From Hyphomonadaceae bacterium UBA2389 (GTDB lineage Bacteria > Pseudomonadota > Alphaproteobacteria > Caulobacterales > Aquidulcibacteraceae): a stretch of 28,094 nucleotides of DNA. Positions 7,355 through 16,436 of this stretch are shown one piece after another. The notes beneath the pieces are model-generated. The model was not told where the DNA came from, did no database searches, and was given only the letters and a program-made list of their open reading frames with translations. The stretch is taken from contig DDSN01000089.1 in NCBI GenBank assembly GCA_002343395.1, positions 535-28,628 on the forward strand, in the 5' to 3' direction. Every line of letters begins with the position of its first letter. Positions within the stretch are counted from its first letter, which is position 1. Both the position numbers and the translations under genes were made by a program.

Positions 7355-8863
7355 TCACTCCTTGGCCGCCGCGCAATGCTGCGCGATGTAAGCTTCGTGC
7401 GCGGGCATAGCAGCGACCGCATTGCCAATGACCGTGCGAACGTCGTCCAAAAACCGCGTCAACTGTTCCTCGCTCAACTGCTCAGCCATCGGGTGGTGCC
7501 CTTGGGGATCGGCGCCCTGCCCGATCATCACCTGCAACCAGCTCGCCTCCGCGAACAAATCCTCCTGCTCGCGATAGATGACGCCATTGGCGTTAAAGAG
7601 CGCCAGCTTGCGCGTGAGCTCCTCTGGCACGCTCATCTCGCGGCAGCGCACCCAAAACGGCGAATCGATGCGCTCATTGGCGTGATAGTGCAGGATGATG
7701 AAATCGCGGATGCGCTCGAACTCCAAGCCGCATTGGCGATTGTATTCGTCCACCTCGGCCTGATGGATCCCGGTGTGCGGAAACAGCGACAGGAGTCGGT
7801 TCACGCCAGACTGGATCAGGTGGATGCTCGTGGATTCAAGCGGTTCGAGAAAACCGCTGGCGAGGCCAAGGGCGACGACATTCTTGTTCCAGAATTTGTT
7901 GCGGCGACCTGTGATGAATTTGATCAGGCGGGGCTCGGCGAGCGTTTCACCCTCCAGGTTGTCCAGCAGCACCGCGCGCGCTTCATCTTCCGAGATATGT
8001 TCACTGCAGAACACATGGCCGTTGCCGGTGCGGTGCTGCAGCGGAATGCGCCACTGCCAGCCGGACTTGTGAGCGATCGACTGCGTGTAGGGGCGCGCGG
8101 GGCGCGCGTTGTACGTCGGCACGGCCCAGGCGCGGTCGCACGGCAGCCAGTGGCGCCAATCCTGGTAGCCTGTCTTCAGCGCGCCTTCGATCAGCAGGCC
8201 GACAAACCCTGAGCAATCGATGAAGAGATCGCCCTCGACCCTCGCGCCGCTTTCAAGCTGCACCGACTCCACAAAGCCCGTTTCCGCGTTTTGATGAACG
8301 GCGACGATCTTGCCTTCGGTGCGCACGACACCGCGGGGCTCGGCGTAGGCGCGCAGAAACTTCGCGTAGAGTGCGGCGTCAAAGTGAAACGCGTACGCGA
8401 TCGCGACTTGGCGCGACCCCATCTCGAAGGGCGCGCGGCTGAACTTGCCCGCCAAAGCTGCTTGAGCGTTGGGGCTATAGGCCCAGAGGTCGGCAAAGCG
8501 CGGGTTCTTACGCGCGCGCAGCCAATGGTGGTGAAAAGGCGTGCGCGCGATCGGCACGCCATTGTCGCCAAACGTATGGAAATAAGCGTGGCCAAGCCGG
8601 CGCCAATTCTGGAACTCTATGCCGAGCTTGAAGGTGGCCTGGGTGGCGCGGATGAACTCGTCCTCATCAAGGTCGAGCGCGGCATTGTACGTGCGAATCT
8701 GCGGGATGGTGGCCTCGCCGACGCCGACGATTCCGATCTCGTCGGACTCCACGAGTTCGACGCGGACAATCCCCGCCAAGAGCTTGACGATCGCGGCCGC
8801 GGCGAGCCAGCCTGCGGATCCCCCGCCAACGACGACGACCTTGCGTATGCGGCGACCGTTCAT
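7355..8863 (-). CDS. Flavin-dependent halogenase (tryptophan halogenase family), TonB-receptor-linked copy
   Basis: The 502-residue protein belongs to the FADH2-dependent halogenase family (PF04820 type). The dinucleotide-binding motif GGGSAG is at 13-18. The active-site lysine lies in ATFKLGIEF at K79, and the diagnostic halogenase motif WQWRIP is at 269-274. The conserved glutamate in FLEPLEST is E343. These residues match those that bind HOCl and position substrate in PrnA-type enzymes, so catalytic competence is likely. Substrate is unknown; relatives next to TonB receptors halogenate indoles in vitro. It lies 74 bp downstream of the receptor gene, separated by a terminator. GGGAGG precedes the ATG. 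No flavin reductase is encoded in the window. There are no NRPS or PKS genes, so it is not part of an obvious antibiotic cluster. Confidence 0.93.
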   Translation of the reverse strand: MNGRRIRKVVVVGGGSAGWLAAAAIVKLLAGIVRVELVESDEIGIVGVGEATIPQIRTYNAALDLDEDEFIRATQATFKLGIEFQNWRRLGHAYFHTFGDNGVPIARTPFHHHWLRARKNPRFADLWAYSPNAQAALAGKFSRAPFEMGSRQVAIAYAFHFDAALYAKFLRAYAEPRGVVRTEGKIVAVHQNAETGFVESVQLESGARVEGDLFIDCSGFVGLLIEGALKTGYQDWRHWLPCDRAWAVPTYNARPARPYTQSIAHKSGWQWRIPLQHRTGNGHVFCSEHISEDEARAVLLDNLEGETLAEPRLIKFITGRRNKFWNKNVVALGLASGFLEPLESTSIHLIQSGVNRLLSLFPHTGIHQAEVDEYNRQCGLEFERIRDFIILHYHANERIDSPFWVRCREMSVPEELTRKLALFNANGVIYREQEDLFAEASWLQVMIGQGADPQGHHPMAEQLSEEQLTRFLDDVRTVIGNAVAAMPAHEAYIAQHCAAAKE

Positions 8864-8875
8864 GCAGCGCCTCCC

Positions 8876-8916
8876 CCAAAAAGAATACGCCTCTGCCGAG
8901 TGAATCGACAGAGGCG
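8876..8916 (-). terminator. Terminator between TonB receptor and halogenase genes
   Basis: On the minus strand, CGCCTCTGTCGA pairs with TCGGCAGAGGCG (one G-U pair) around a 5-base loop. It is followed by TATTCTTTTT (plus-strand A-rich stretch 8876-8887). It begins about 20 bases after the receptor stop. It would lower expression of the halogenase relative to the receptor while allowing some read-through. Confidence 0.75.
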
Positions 8917-8937
8917 CTTTGTAGTTGGGAGGAAGTG

Positions 8938-11661
8938 TTAGTGTCGGTAGCTGACGCCGAACAGATAGGTGGTGCCGTAGGTCTGGTAGTCGCGCACCTG
9001 ACGGTCGTCTCCGCCGAAGTAACCGGAGAACGCCTCGTCGGTCAGGTTGTTGGCCTGGAATAGGACGCCAAGGCCCTCAAGCGAGCCGCCGAAGCGGTAG
9101 CCAACCTGCGCATCGAGGATCGACTCGCCGTTGATGAAGCGCAACTCACGGCCGGCGCCGAAGCCGGTCACTTCGCCCAGGAAGTCCGAGCGATAACGGT
9201 TTGAGACCCGCGCTTCGAAGCCGCCATTCTCGTAGTAGATAGTCGTGTTGACGACCGTCTCTGAAAGACCTGGCAGCGCGCTTCCGGGCGTGTCCGGCGG
9301 TTGGATGTCACTGTCGGTGAACGACGCGTTCACGACGACGCCAAAACCTTCAAGCGGTTGGAAGAGCAACTCCGCCGGAATGTTCGCCGTGAACTCCAAG
9401 CCACGGACGTAGCCGCCGTTGCCATTGGCCGGCGCGTTGGCGAAACCTTGATACGACGCCGGCACCGCAACGCCATTATGCGACGGGAATCCGGTGAAGT
9501 CGTAGGGAATGAACTGCTGGTAGATGTAGCTTTCCAGGTACTTGTAGAAGCCCGCGAAAGATACATAGCCGTCCGAATTGTCGAAGTAGTGCTCAAAGGA
9601 TAGGTCGACCGAATCGGCGATCCAGGGACGCAGCAGCGGGTTGCCGCCGCTCCCACCCCAGTAAGATGCTCCCGGAGTCGGGTTGGGATTGGCAAGTTGA
9701 GCGAGGTTGTAGTTGACCTCGAAACTCGCGCGCATCTGGTCCATGCGCGCCCGAGCAAGGGTGCGCGCGATGCCGAGGCGCAAGAAGCTATTGTCCCCAA
9801 CCTCGAACGACAGATTCAAGCTCGGCAACATCTCCATATAGTCGTCGCCTTGCTCGACAACCGTGAAGCCCGCCGGGCTTGTGTCGCGCACGGATCCGGT
9901 CGAGCTTTGTTCGGTCTGCACGAACTGAATGCCCGCGTTGCCTGTCACCGGCACGCCGCCGATCACATGGTCCACGTTGAGTTGGACGTATCCAACCGTG
10001 ACATTTTCCTCCACGCCCCAGGTCTTGGAAATGACATCTGCGTTCGTATTTGGACGCACGATGTAGACGCCGCTATTCAGCAGCGCCACGGGGTCATACG
10101 ACACCATTCCGGGGATGCCGAGGAAATCGAGAGCGGTCGGCGACGTCAACAGATTCGTCGGGATCGGCACGGTGCAAGAATTCACCGGGTTCACGCCGCA
10201 ATCCAGGTCGAGGAAGGACTCGATGCTGGTCTTGTCCTTGGTGCGCTCGCTGTAATTGAAGCCGAACTCGATTGAGCTCATTGGTCCGCTTTCGAAGCGG
10301 CGCTCAGCCGTCAGACGCAGCGCGCGCAATTCGTCATCGGTCTGTGGCTCCTTGATGAAGCCCGACTGGCCCCACCCCTGCGGGTCGGTCAGCAGAATTG
10401 TCGCCGGGTTGGCATAGTCGATGCTCGAGTCGAAGATGTAGCTGCCGTTGCCGGTGACGAAGTCCAGCGTGGCCGTGGCGCCAGCGCCGCCGGGGCCGGT
10501 GCCCGCATAGGTTTCGAGATCCAGGTCGTCGCGCGAGACGCTCGAATAGCTGAGGTCGGCGGTCGCCGTCCAAAGTTCGTTGATATCCCACGACATGTTC
10601 AGGCCGATGGCCTCGACCGTACTGTCGCGCGTGCGGATGTCGTTGCGCACGACACCGTCGACGCCGGTGAACGTGCCGCCAACAACCAGCCCGTCCTCTA
10701 CGGTCGCGCCAGGCTGCAAGGTCGCTGACGACCACCACAGCGGGAACTCGATGCCCTTCAGGTCCTGCTCTTCGTTGAACTCGGAATAGAATGCGTCGAT
10801 GCGCGCCGAGAAAGAGTTGCTCGGCCTGAACTCGAGCACGCCCATGATGGCGTCGCGTTCAAGCAAGCTCGATTGCACATAGGGCTTTGCCCCGCCGATA
10901 ATGAAGTCGCCAGCGCCCGTGGTTGGGTACCCCCAAGCCTCGAAGCGGTTGGCCTGCGTCGGAGACGCCAGGGAGGCGACGCCAACCGCCCAGCCCCACC
11001 GGCCATCATCGGTTTGGTCGATATAGGACACCGTGGCGCGATAGCCCGTGTCGTCGCCGCCGCTCACCAGGGCGCCTTGATCGTTCCACTCGTAGCGGGC
11101 GTTCGCCGCGAACACGCGCTCGTCATAAGACAGCGGCCGCACGGTGCGGAGATCGACTGTGCCGGCGAGACCTTGCCCGATCAGCGAGGGCGTCGGGGTT
11201 TTGTACACAACCACCGAACTCAGCAATTCCGACGGGTACTGGTCAAACTCGACGCCGCGATTGTCGCCGGCGCTGACTTGCTCGCGCCCGTTCAACAGCG
11301 AGGACGTGAAGTCAGGCGCCAAGCCGCGAACCGTGATGTTCTGGCTGCGTCCGAACAGGCGCTGCGACGTAAGGCCAGGAAGACGCGACAGCGATTCCGC
11401 GATCGAGTTGTCGGGCAGGCGGCCGATTTCTTCCGCCGTCACCACCTCAACAATTGCGTCGGCTTCACGCTTGGTTTCCGTGGAACTCCGCAAGCTCGCG
11501 CGGAAGCCGGTGATGATAATGTCACCTTCCTCGTTGACCGCATCGGCATTGGTAGATGCGTCTTGCGCTCGCGCCGCATTCATTGGCGCCAATGCCAAGA
11601 ACACGCCGCCAGCGACTGTCGTCAGCAACCCAATGCGACGCCCGTTGAGTCCAAAATTCAT
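8938..11661 (-). CDS. TonB-dependent outer-membrane receptor, maltodextrin/alpha-glucan type
   Basis: A 907-residue outer-membrane transporter energised by TonB-ExbBD. The signal peptide ends at ARA-QDAS (about residue 32). The plug domain starts after IIITGFRASLRSSTETKR and includes ADAIVEVVTAEEIGRLPDNS, typical of the Xanthomonas/Caulobacter receptor group; a 22-strand barrel follows. The C-terminus reads TTYLFGVSYRH, ending in His rather than the usual aromatic residue. GGGAGG precedes the ATG at 11661. It is divergent from GH13 genes and next to GH97, transporter and LacI genes, so malto-oligosaccharides are the likely ligand, as for MalA of Caulobacter. Substrate is inferred from context only. 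Confidence 0.93.
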   Translation of the reverse strand: MNFGLNGRRIGLLTTVAGGVFLALAPMNAARAQDASTNADAVNEEGDIIITGFRASLRSSTETKREADAIVEVVTAEEIGRLPDNSIAESLSRLPGLTSQRLFGRSQNITVRGLAPDFTSSLLNGREQVSAGDNRGVEFDQYPSELLSSVVVYKTPTPSLIGQGLAGTVDLRTVRPLSYDERVFAANARYEWNDQGALVSGGDDTGYRATVSYIDQTDDGRWGWAVGVASLASPTQANRFEAWGYPTTGAGDFIIGGAKPYVQSSLLERDAIMGVLEFRPSNSFSARIDAFYSEFNEEQDLKGIEFPLWWSSATLQPGATVEDGLVVGGTFTGVDGVVRNDIRTRDSTVEAIGLNMSWDINELWTATADLSYSSVSRDDLDLETYAGTGPGGAGATATLDFVTGNGSYIFDSSIDYANPATILLTDPQGWGQSGFIKEPQTDDELRALRLTAERRFESGPMSSIEFGFNYSERTKDKTSIESFLDLDCGVNPVNSCTVPIPTNLLTSPTALDFLGIPGMVSYDPVALLNSGVYIVRPNTNADVISKTWGVEENVTVGYVQLNVDHVIGGVPVTGNAGIQFVQTEQSSTGSVRDTSPAGFTVVEQGDDYMEMLPSLNLSFEVGDNSFLRLGIARTLARARMDQMRASFEVNYNLAQLANPNPTPGASYWGGSGGNPLLRPWIADSVDLSFEHYFDNSDGYVSFAGFYKYLESYIYQQFIPYDFTGFPSHNGVAVPASYQGFANAPANGNGGYVRGLEFTANIPAELLFQPLEGFGVVVNASFTDSDIQPPDTPGSALPGLSETVVNTTIYYENGGFEARVSNRYRSDFLGEVTGFGAGRELRFINGESILDAQVGYRFGGSLEGLGVLFQANNLTDEAFSGYFGGDDRQVRDYQTYGTTYLFGVSYRH

Positions 11662-11771
11662 CGCGATCCCTCCCTGCTCACCGCCACATTTTTGCCCTTA
11701 TGGCCGATGGTCTGGATGGCAAACTAATGCAAATCTTGCGCAGGTCAATTGTTGCAAAGACTCCACAGTTC

Positions 11772-11789
11772 ATTTCGCAACTGCGAAAT
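11772..11789. promoter_or_regulatory. Candidate LacI-family operator, 18-bp inverted repeat
   Basis: ATTTCGCA-AC-TGCGAAAT is a perfect inverted repeat with 8-bp arms and a 2-bp centre. The size and symmetry are those of LacI-family operators. It lies midway between the start codons of the TonB receptor (minus) and the GH13 gene (plus), so one site could control both. The regulator encoded at 15352-16368 is the obvious candidate to bind it. Confidence 0.6.
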
Positions 11790-11818
11790 ATGGTGCATTT
11801 GGCCTCCTTTCCCTGGCC

Positions 11819-11849
11819 TTGACAGCGCCAAGTGTGAGTGCAAATTTAT
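11819..11849 (+). promoter_or_regulatory. Possible promoter for the GH13 operon
   Basis: A perfect -35 hexamer TTGACA is at 11819-11824, about 76 bases upstream of the proposed ATG. An A/T-rich segment (AAATTTAT, 11842-11849) follows at roughly the right spacing but is a poor -10 match. It overlaps two TGCAAA half-sites, which would fit repression. Weak evidence overall. Confidence 0.35.
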
Positions 11850-11900
11850 GCAAAACAATAAGGCGATAACAGGCGCATGGTATGCCAGGGAGAAACGATC

Positions 11901-13718
11901 ATGTGGCGGATGGCTTTGGCGGCCGCATCGGCGCTGGCGCTCTTGGCGGACGACGCGGCAGCGCAGGAGTCACAGCGTAGGCTTGGCATGGACCGGCTGC
12001 CCCAGGACGAGGTGGTCTACTTCGTGCTCCCCGACCGCTTTGAGAACGGCAATCCGCGGAACGACCGCGGCGGGTTGCGTGGGGGCCGGCTTCGCACCGG
12101 GTTTGACCCCGCCCACAAGGGTTTCTACCACGGAGGCGATCTGGCCGGACTCACACGGCGGCTGGACTATATTCAGGGCCTCGGCGCCACCGCCATCTGG
12201 CTAGCGCCCGTGTACGAGAACAAGCCGGTCCAGGGCGCGCCAGGCGAGGAATCCGCCGGCTATCACGGCTACTGGATAACGGACTTCACCAACATCGACC
12301 CGCACTTCGGCACGCGCGCGGAGTTCCGCGCCTTTGTCGACGCCGCGCACGCGCGCGGCATGCGCGTGTACATGGACATCATAACCAACCACACCGCCGA
12401 CGTGATCCAGTACCAGGATTGCCCCATACAAGCCTGCGCCTTCCGCTCGCGCGCCGACTACCCTTACGCGCGTCGCGGCGGTGTCGACGGCCCGATCATC
12501 AATGAAGGCTTCAACGGCGACAGCGCGGGCTATCAAACCGCTGAGAACTTCGCGCGTCTCACCAACCCAAACTTCGCCTACGAAACCTACATTCGGCGCG
12601 GCGAACGCAATGTGAAGACGCCCGCCTGGCTCAACGATCCGATCTACTACCACAATCGCGGCAACACGACGTTCCGAGGCGAGAGTTCGCAATTAGGCGA
12701 TTTTGTCGGCCTCGACGACCTCTTCACCGAACATCCGCGCGTGGTCGCTGGCATGATCGAGATATATGGCGCCTGGATCGACGAGTTCGGCGTCGACGGT
12801 TTTCGCATCGACACTGCTCGCCACGTGAACCCGCAGTTCTGGCAAGCTTTCGTGCCGGCGATGTTGGCGCGCGCCAGAGCGCGAGGCATTGAGAACTTCT
12901 ACATCTTCGGCGAGGTGTTTGATCCCGATCCAGGCCGTTTGGCGCGGTTCACACGCGTTGACGGATTTCCGGCGGTGCTTGATTTCGCGTTTCAGTCGGC
13001 GGCCTACGACGCCATCGTAAGAGGAACTGGAACGGATCGGCTCAATACCCTGTACGAGTCCGATGTCGTCTACCAACAAGGGCCCGATACCGCGATCCAG
13101 TTGCCGATCTTTCTTGGCAACCACGACATGGGCCGTTTTGGACACTTTCTCATTCGCGAAAACCCTGGCATCTCCGATGACGAGCTTTTGAGACGGTCGA
13201 TCCTCGGTCACGCGCTGATGATGTTTTCGCGCGGCGCGCCCGTCATCTATTATGGCGACGAGCAAGGCTTCACGGGCGACGGCAACGACCAGGATGCGCG
13301 CGAAGATATGTTCCCGAGCCAGGTCGCGAGCTACAACGACAATCGCCTTGTCGGAACCAACGCCACCACGGCAGAGAGCAACTTCGATCCGAATCACCCG
13401 CTCTATCGCGCGATCGCTGAAATGGCCGGAGTTCGCGCCGCTCAGCCGTCGCTTCGGCGTGGTCGGCAGGTGGTGCGCAATTATGTGGAGACCCCTGGCC
13501 TTTTCGCGTTCTCGCGCATCCACGAGGGCGTCGAGATCTTGGTCGTGCTCAACACCGGTCGCGAGCCCCTTCGCGCCAACGTCGAGGTGGAGCCGACGTC
13601 GCTGAATTGGCGCGCTCTCCATGGGCGCTGCAGCCCCCGCGCGGGAGCGCCCGGAAGCGTGGCCGTGGAGCTTGCTGGCCTAGACTACCTCGTTTGCATT
13701 GCGGAGCCTGCGCCTTGA
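11901..13718 (+). CDS. Secreted GH13 alpha-amylase/cyclomaltodextrinase-type enzyme
   Basis: A 605-residue GH13 enzyme that cleaves alpha-1,4-glucosidic bonds by the retaining mechanism. The signal peptide is MWRMALAAASALALLADDAAA. The (beta/alpha)8 barrel has the usual conserved regions: DIITNHTAD, the nucleophile D304 in GFRIDTARH, the acid/base E338 in FGEVF and the stabilising D409 in FLGNHDMGRF. A C-terminal beta domain follows (about 520-600). I chose the ATG at 11901 because AGGGAGA lies 8 bases upstream and the signal peptide begins there; an in-frame start at 11877 is less likely. It heads the plus-strand arm opposite the TonB receptor. Its stop overlaps the next gene. Exact product specificity cannot be read from sequence. 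Confidence 0.92.
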   Translation: MWRMALAAASALALLADDAAAQESQRRLGMDRLPQDEVVYFVLPDRFENGNPRNDRGGLRGGRLRTGFDPAHKGFYHGGDLAGLTRRLDYIQGLGATAIWLAPVYENKPVQGAPGEESAGYHGYWITDFTNIDPHFGTRAEFRAFVDAAHARGMRVYMDIITNHTADVIQYQDCPIQACAFRSRADYPYARRGGVDGPIINEGFNGDSAGYQTAENFARLTNPNFAYETYIRRGERNVKTPAWLNDPIYYHNRGNTTFRGESSQLGDFVGLDDLFTEHPRVVAGMIEIYGAWIDEFGVDGFRIDTARHVNPQFWQAFVPAMLARARARGIENFYIFGEVFDPDPGRLARFTRVDGFPAVLDFAFQSAAYDAIVRGTGTDRLNTLYESDVVYQQGPDTAIQLPIFLGNHDMGRFGHFLIRENPGISDDELLRRSILGHALMMFSRGAPVIYYGDEQGFTGDGNDQDAREDMFPSQVASYNDNRLVGTNATTAESNFDPNHPLYRAIAEMAGVRAAQPSLRRGRQVVRNYVETPGLFAFSRIHEGVEILVVLNTGREPLRANVEVEPTSLNWRALHGRCSPRAGAPGSVAVELAGLDYLVCIAEPAP

Positions 13719-15343
13719 GTATTGACGCGATGACACGACCCGACGACCGGGCCACAACCGCAAGCGAATGGTGGCGCGGCGCGGTGATCTATCATGTCTA
13801 CCCCTTGAGCTTCTCCGACAGCAACGGCGACGGTTATGGAGATTTGGCGGGCGTCACCCAACGCCTTGACTACATCAAGTCATTAGGCGTCGACGCGGTC
13901 TGGCTCTCGCCATTCTACACATCGCCCATGCGCGACTTTGGCTACGACGTCTCCGATTATTGCGACGTCGACCCTGTGTTCGGAGCGCTCGCTGACTTTG
14001 ACGCGCTGGTGGCGCGTGCTCACGCTCTCGGCCTCAAAGTTATCGTCGATCAGGTTTATTCGCACACTTCGATTGATCACCCTTGGTTCCAGGAAAGTCG
14101 GCGCGACCGCAGCAACGCCAAGGCGGATTGGTATGTATGGGCCGACGCGAAGCCGGACGGATCGCCGCCCACGAACTGGCAGTCCGTATTCAAAGCGTCA
14201 GCATGGACTTGGGACGCCAGACGCCGGCAATACTACCTCAACAATTTTCAGTCCGACCAGCCGGATCTCAATGTTCACAATGCGCAGGTCCAGGACGCCT
14301 TGCTCGGGGTTGCGAAATTCTGGCTCGACCGCGGCGTGGATGGCTTTCGGCTCGACGCCATAAACTTCGCCATGCACGACCCGGCGTTGCGCGACAATCC
14401 GCCGGTCCTTGGCGACGCGAAACGCCTTCGCCCGTTTGACTTCCAACATCACATCTACAATCAGTCCCACCCGGACATTCCCCTGTTTCTTGCTCGTATT
14501 CGCGCGCTGACCGAGGCGCACGGCAAGATCTTCCTGGTCGCGGAAGTCGGTGGCGAGCAAGCCGAGTCTGAAATGGGCCTGTATACGCGCGGCGCCGACA
14601 GGCTGCACAGCGCCTACGGATTTCAGTACCTCTACGCCGACCAACTTACTCCATCTCTCGTTCGCGCCTGTTCGGATAGATGGCCGGATCAAGACGGCGA
14701 AGGCTGGCCGTCGTGGGCGTTTTCTAATCACGACGCGCCGCGCGTCGTCTCGCGTTGGTCAAAAAACCGCGACGAAGTCGCGTTCGCCAAGCTTGCGTTG
14801 CTGTTGCTTGTTTCGCTGCGCGGCAGCGTGTTCTTGTATCAAGGCGAAGAGCTTGGTTTGCCGCAAGGCGACGTTCCGCTGGAATCGCTCCGCGATCCCG
14901 AAGCGATCGCGAACTGGCCTCACACTTTGGGGCGGGACGGCGCGCGCACGCCGATTCCGTGGGTCGCAGACGCGCCGAACGCCGGATTTTCGCACGGCGC
15001 GCCATGGCTGCCGGTTGATCCTACGCACCGGATGCTTGCGGTCGACGTCCAAGAGCGCAACGACGCCTCGACCCTTCACTTCGCTCGTCGCGCTATCGAT
15101 CTGAGACGCCGGTTGCCCGCCTTGCGGACCGGCGGAATTCGTATGCTCGATACGCCGGAGCCTGTCCTGGCGTTCTTGCGCGGCGAGGGCCGTGACGCCT
15201 TGCTCTGTGTGTTCAACCTAGGTGCTCGCCCCGCCGCGTGGAAGCCTGATGGCGATTGGGACGTCGTTGAGGCGTTCAACGCGCCGCTCGACCTGTCCAA
15301 AGAACTTCCCGGCCTCGCCGGCATAGTGGCGCGGCGCCGGTGA
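13715..15343 (+). CDS. Cytoplasmic GH13 alpha-glucosidase (oligo-1,6-glucosidase group)
   Basis: The protein hydrolyses short malto- or isomalto-oligosaccharides from the non-reducing end. Conserved regions are WWRGAVIYHVYPLSFSDSNG, DQVYSHTS, the subgroup marker QPDLN, the nucleophile Asp in GFRLDAINF (D214), the acid/base Glu in LVAEVGG (E277) and the third Asp in FSNHDAPRV (D340). There is no signal peptide, so it is the cytoplasmic end of the pathway. The start is a choice. A TTG at 13715 overlaps the previous stop as TTGA and has GGAG 8 bases upstream; an ATG at 13730 lacks a visible ribosome binding site. Its stop faces that of the LacI gene with only 8 bp between them. Confidence 0.93.
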   Translation: MSIDAMTRPDDRATTASEWWRGAVIYHVYPLSFSDSNGDGYGDLAGVTQRLDYIKSLGVDAVWLSPFYTSPMRDFGYDVSDYCDVDPVFGALADFDALVARAHALGLKVIVDQVYSHTSIDHPWFQESRRDRSNAKADWYVWADAKPDGSPPTNWQSVFKASAWTWDARRRQYYLNNFQSDQPDLNVHNAQVQDALLGVAKFWLDRGVDGFRLDAINFAMHDPALRDNPPVLGDAKRLRPFDFQHHIYNQSHPDIPLFLARIRALTEAHGKIFLVAEVGGEQAESEMGLYTRGADRLHSAYGFQYLYADQLTPSLVRACSDRWPDQDGEGWPSWAFSNHDAPRVVSRWSKNRDEVAFAKLALLLLVSLRGSVFLYQGEELGLPQGDVPLESLRDPEAIANWPHTLGRDGARTPIPWVADAPNAGFSHGAPWLPVDPTHRMLAVDVQERNDASTLHFARRAIDLRRRLPALRTGGIRMLDTPEPVLAFLRGEGRDALLCVFNLGARPAAWKPDGDWDVVEAFNAPLDLSKELPGLAGIVARRR

Positions 15344-15351
15344 CGCCTTGG

Positions 15352-16368
15352 TCATCCGCCGCAAGACTCGCGGACGACGAGTTCCGTGGGCAGGCGTTCG
15401 GAACGGCTGCGCATCTTCCCCTCGCCGGCGTCAAGCAGCTTGGAAACCAGGAGACGGCCCGCCTTGCTAGTATCCTGGGCGATCGTACTCAACGCAGGGG
15501 TCGCATAGCGGGCGAAGCGCACGTTGTCGAACCCGATGACCGAAACGTCCTTGGGCACGTTAAATCCCGCACGGCGAAGCGCGCGGACGGCGCCAAGCGC
15601 AATCAAGTCGCTCGCCGCGACGACGCCGTCGAACGGCACGTCATGATGGATCAACGCATCAACCGCCGCCTCGGCGGACTCCACCTCGAAGTGCGCAGGC
15701 ACCGTGAGCACGGGGTCGGCCGCGACTCCTGCCAGGGCGAGCGCGTCCAAGTAACCGAGATGCCGTTGCGCCGGTTCGGGATCGTCTATATCGCCCAAGA
15801 ACACGATGCGGCGGCGGCCCAGCCGCACAAGATGCGCGGTGGCGCGGCGCGCGCCCGCGAAGTTGTCGCTGCCGACACAGCAATAGTCCTGGTCCGGCAG
15901 CTCAGCGCCCCACACGACAAACCGGCTTTCTTCCGCGGCCAACCGGTTGAAAGCCGCGTGCAGATTGCTTTGCCCCAGAAACACAATGCCGTCCGCGCGG
16001 GACGTCGACATCAGCACCGAGAGATCGTCGAAGGACGCCGGCGCCACGTGACTCACAAGCAAATCGCAGTCGCGTACATAAGCAGCTTCGGCGAGACCAG
16101 AGAGCAGATCCAGAAAGAATGGATCGCCAAGCAAGAACTCTCGACCTTGTGGACGCGGAATCACCACCGCGATCGTGGCGTCCGCGCCGATTGGTCCCGC
16201 CGGCATGTAGTCACGGAACGGGTAGTTTTGCTCGCGCGCGAGCTTCCAGATGCGTTGCTTCGTTTGGCGATTGATCGAGGGACTGTCGTTGAGCGCGCGC
16301 GAGGCGGTCGAAATGGAGACGCCCGCGAGCTTAGCGATGTCTTCGAGGGTCGTCGTGCGCTTGGCCAT
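15352..16368 (-). CDS. LacI-family transcriptional regulator of the alpha-glucan locus
   Basis: A 338-residue repressor. The N-terminal helix-turn-helix is TLEDIAKLAGVSISTASRAL (about 7-26), followed by a hinge (NRQTKQRIWKLAREQNY). The periplasmic-binding-like effector domain shows VIPRPQGREFLLGDPFFLDLLSG, DGIVFLGQS and the C-terminal signature DVSVIGFDNVRFARYATPALSTI. Effectors of this family are sugars. It lies between the two plus-strand gene runs, convergent with the alpha-glucosidase and divergent from GH97. This makes it the likely controller of both, sensing maltose or an oligosaccharide. The ligand is inferred from context. A partly symmetric site in the 68-bp GH97 intergenic region could mediate autoregulation. 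Confidence 0.94.
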   Translation of the reverse strand: MAKRTTTLEDIAKLAGVSISTASRALNDSPSINRQTKQRIWKLAREQNYPFRDYMPAGPIGADATIAVVIPRPQGREFLLGDPFFLDLLSGLAEAAYVRDCDLLVSHVAPASFDDLSVLMSTSRADGIVFLGQSNLHAAFNRLAAEESRFVVWGAELPDQDYCCVGSDNFAGARRATAHLVRLGRRRIVFLGDIDDPEPAQRHLGYLDALALAGVAADPVLTVPAHFEVESAEAAVDALIHHDVPFDGVVAASDLIALGAVRALRRAGFNVPKDVSVIGFDNVRFARYATPALSTIAQDTSKAGRLLVSKLLDAGEGKMRSRSERLPTELVVRESCGG

Positions 16369-16401
16369 CGTACGCTCGCTTTAATGCACCGCCCACGAAG
16401 A

Positions 16402-16423
16402 TTTGCAAGCGCTGGCGCCAAAC
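16402..16423. promoter_or_regulatory. Candidate operator between lacI-type and GH97 genes
   Basis: TTTGCA (16402-16407) is followed by AGCGCT and then by GGCGCCAAA. The core GCAAGCGCTGGC (16405-16416) is symmetric at 10 of 12 positions around GC/GC, like many LacI-family operators with a central AGCGCT. It lies 14-35 bases upstream of the GH97 start and would overlap transcription or translation initiation. The match to the 18-bp repeat at 11772 is partial. Confidence 0.4.
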
Positions 16424-16436
16424 AAGGAATGTCGAC

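Larger units (their letters stand above)
11728..11854. promoter_or_regulatory. Cluster of TGCAAA half-sites in the divergent promoter region
   Basis: TGCAAA occurs at 11728-11733, 11753-11758, 11839-11844 and 11849-11854. The last two are exactly one helical turn apart (10 bp). A related TTGCGCA is at 11736-11742. The 239-bp gap between the receptor and GH13 genes otherwise holds no gene. A similar TTTGCA half-site occurs upstream of the GH97 gene. These may be binding half-sites for the locus LacI regulator; this is an inference. Confidence 0.45.

Noticed and set aside
7355..8863. Halogenase as part of an antibiotic biosynthetic cluster
   Set aside because: No NRPS, PKS, tryptophan-tailoring or resistance genes nearby; the neighbours are all glucan-related.
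15344..15351. Bidirectional terminator between the convergent alpha-glucosidase and LacI genes
   Set aside because: Only 8 bp separate the stops, and no stem followed by a T tract was found there.
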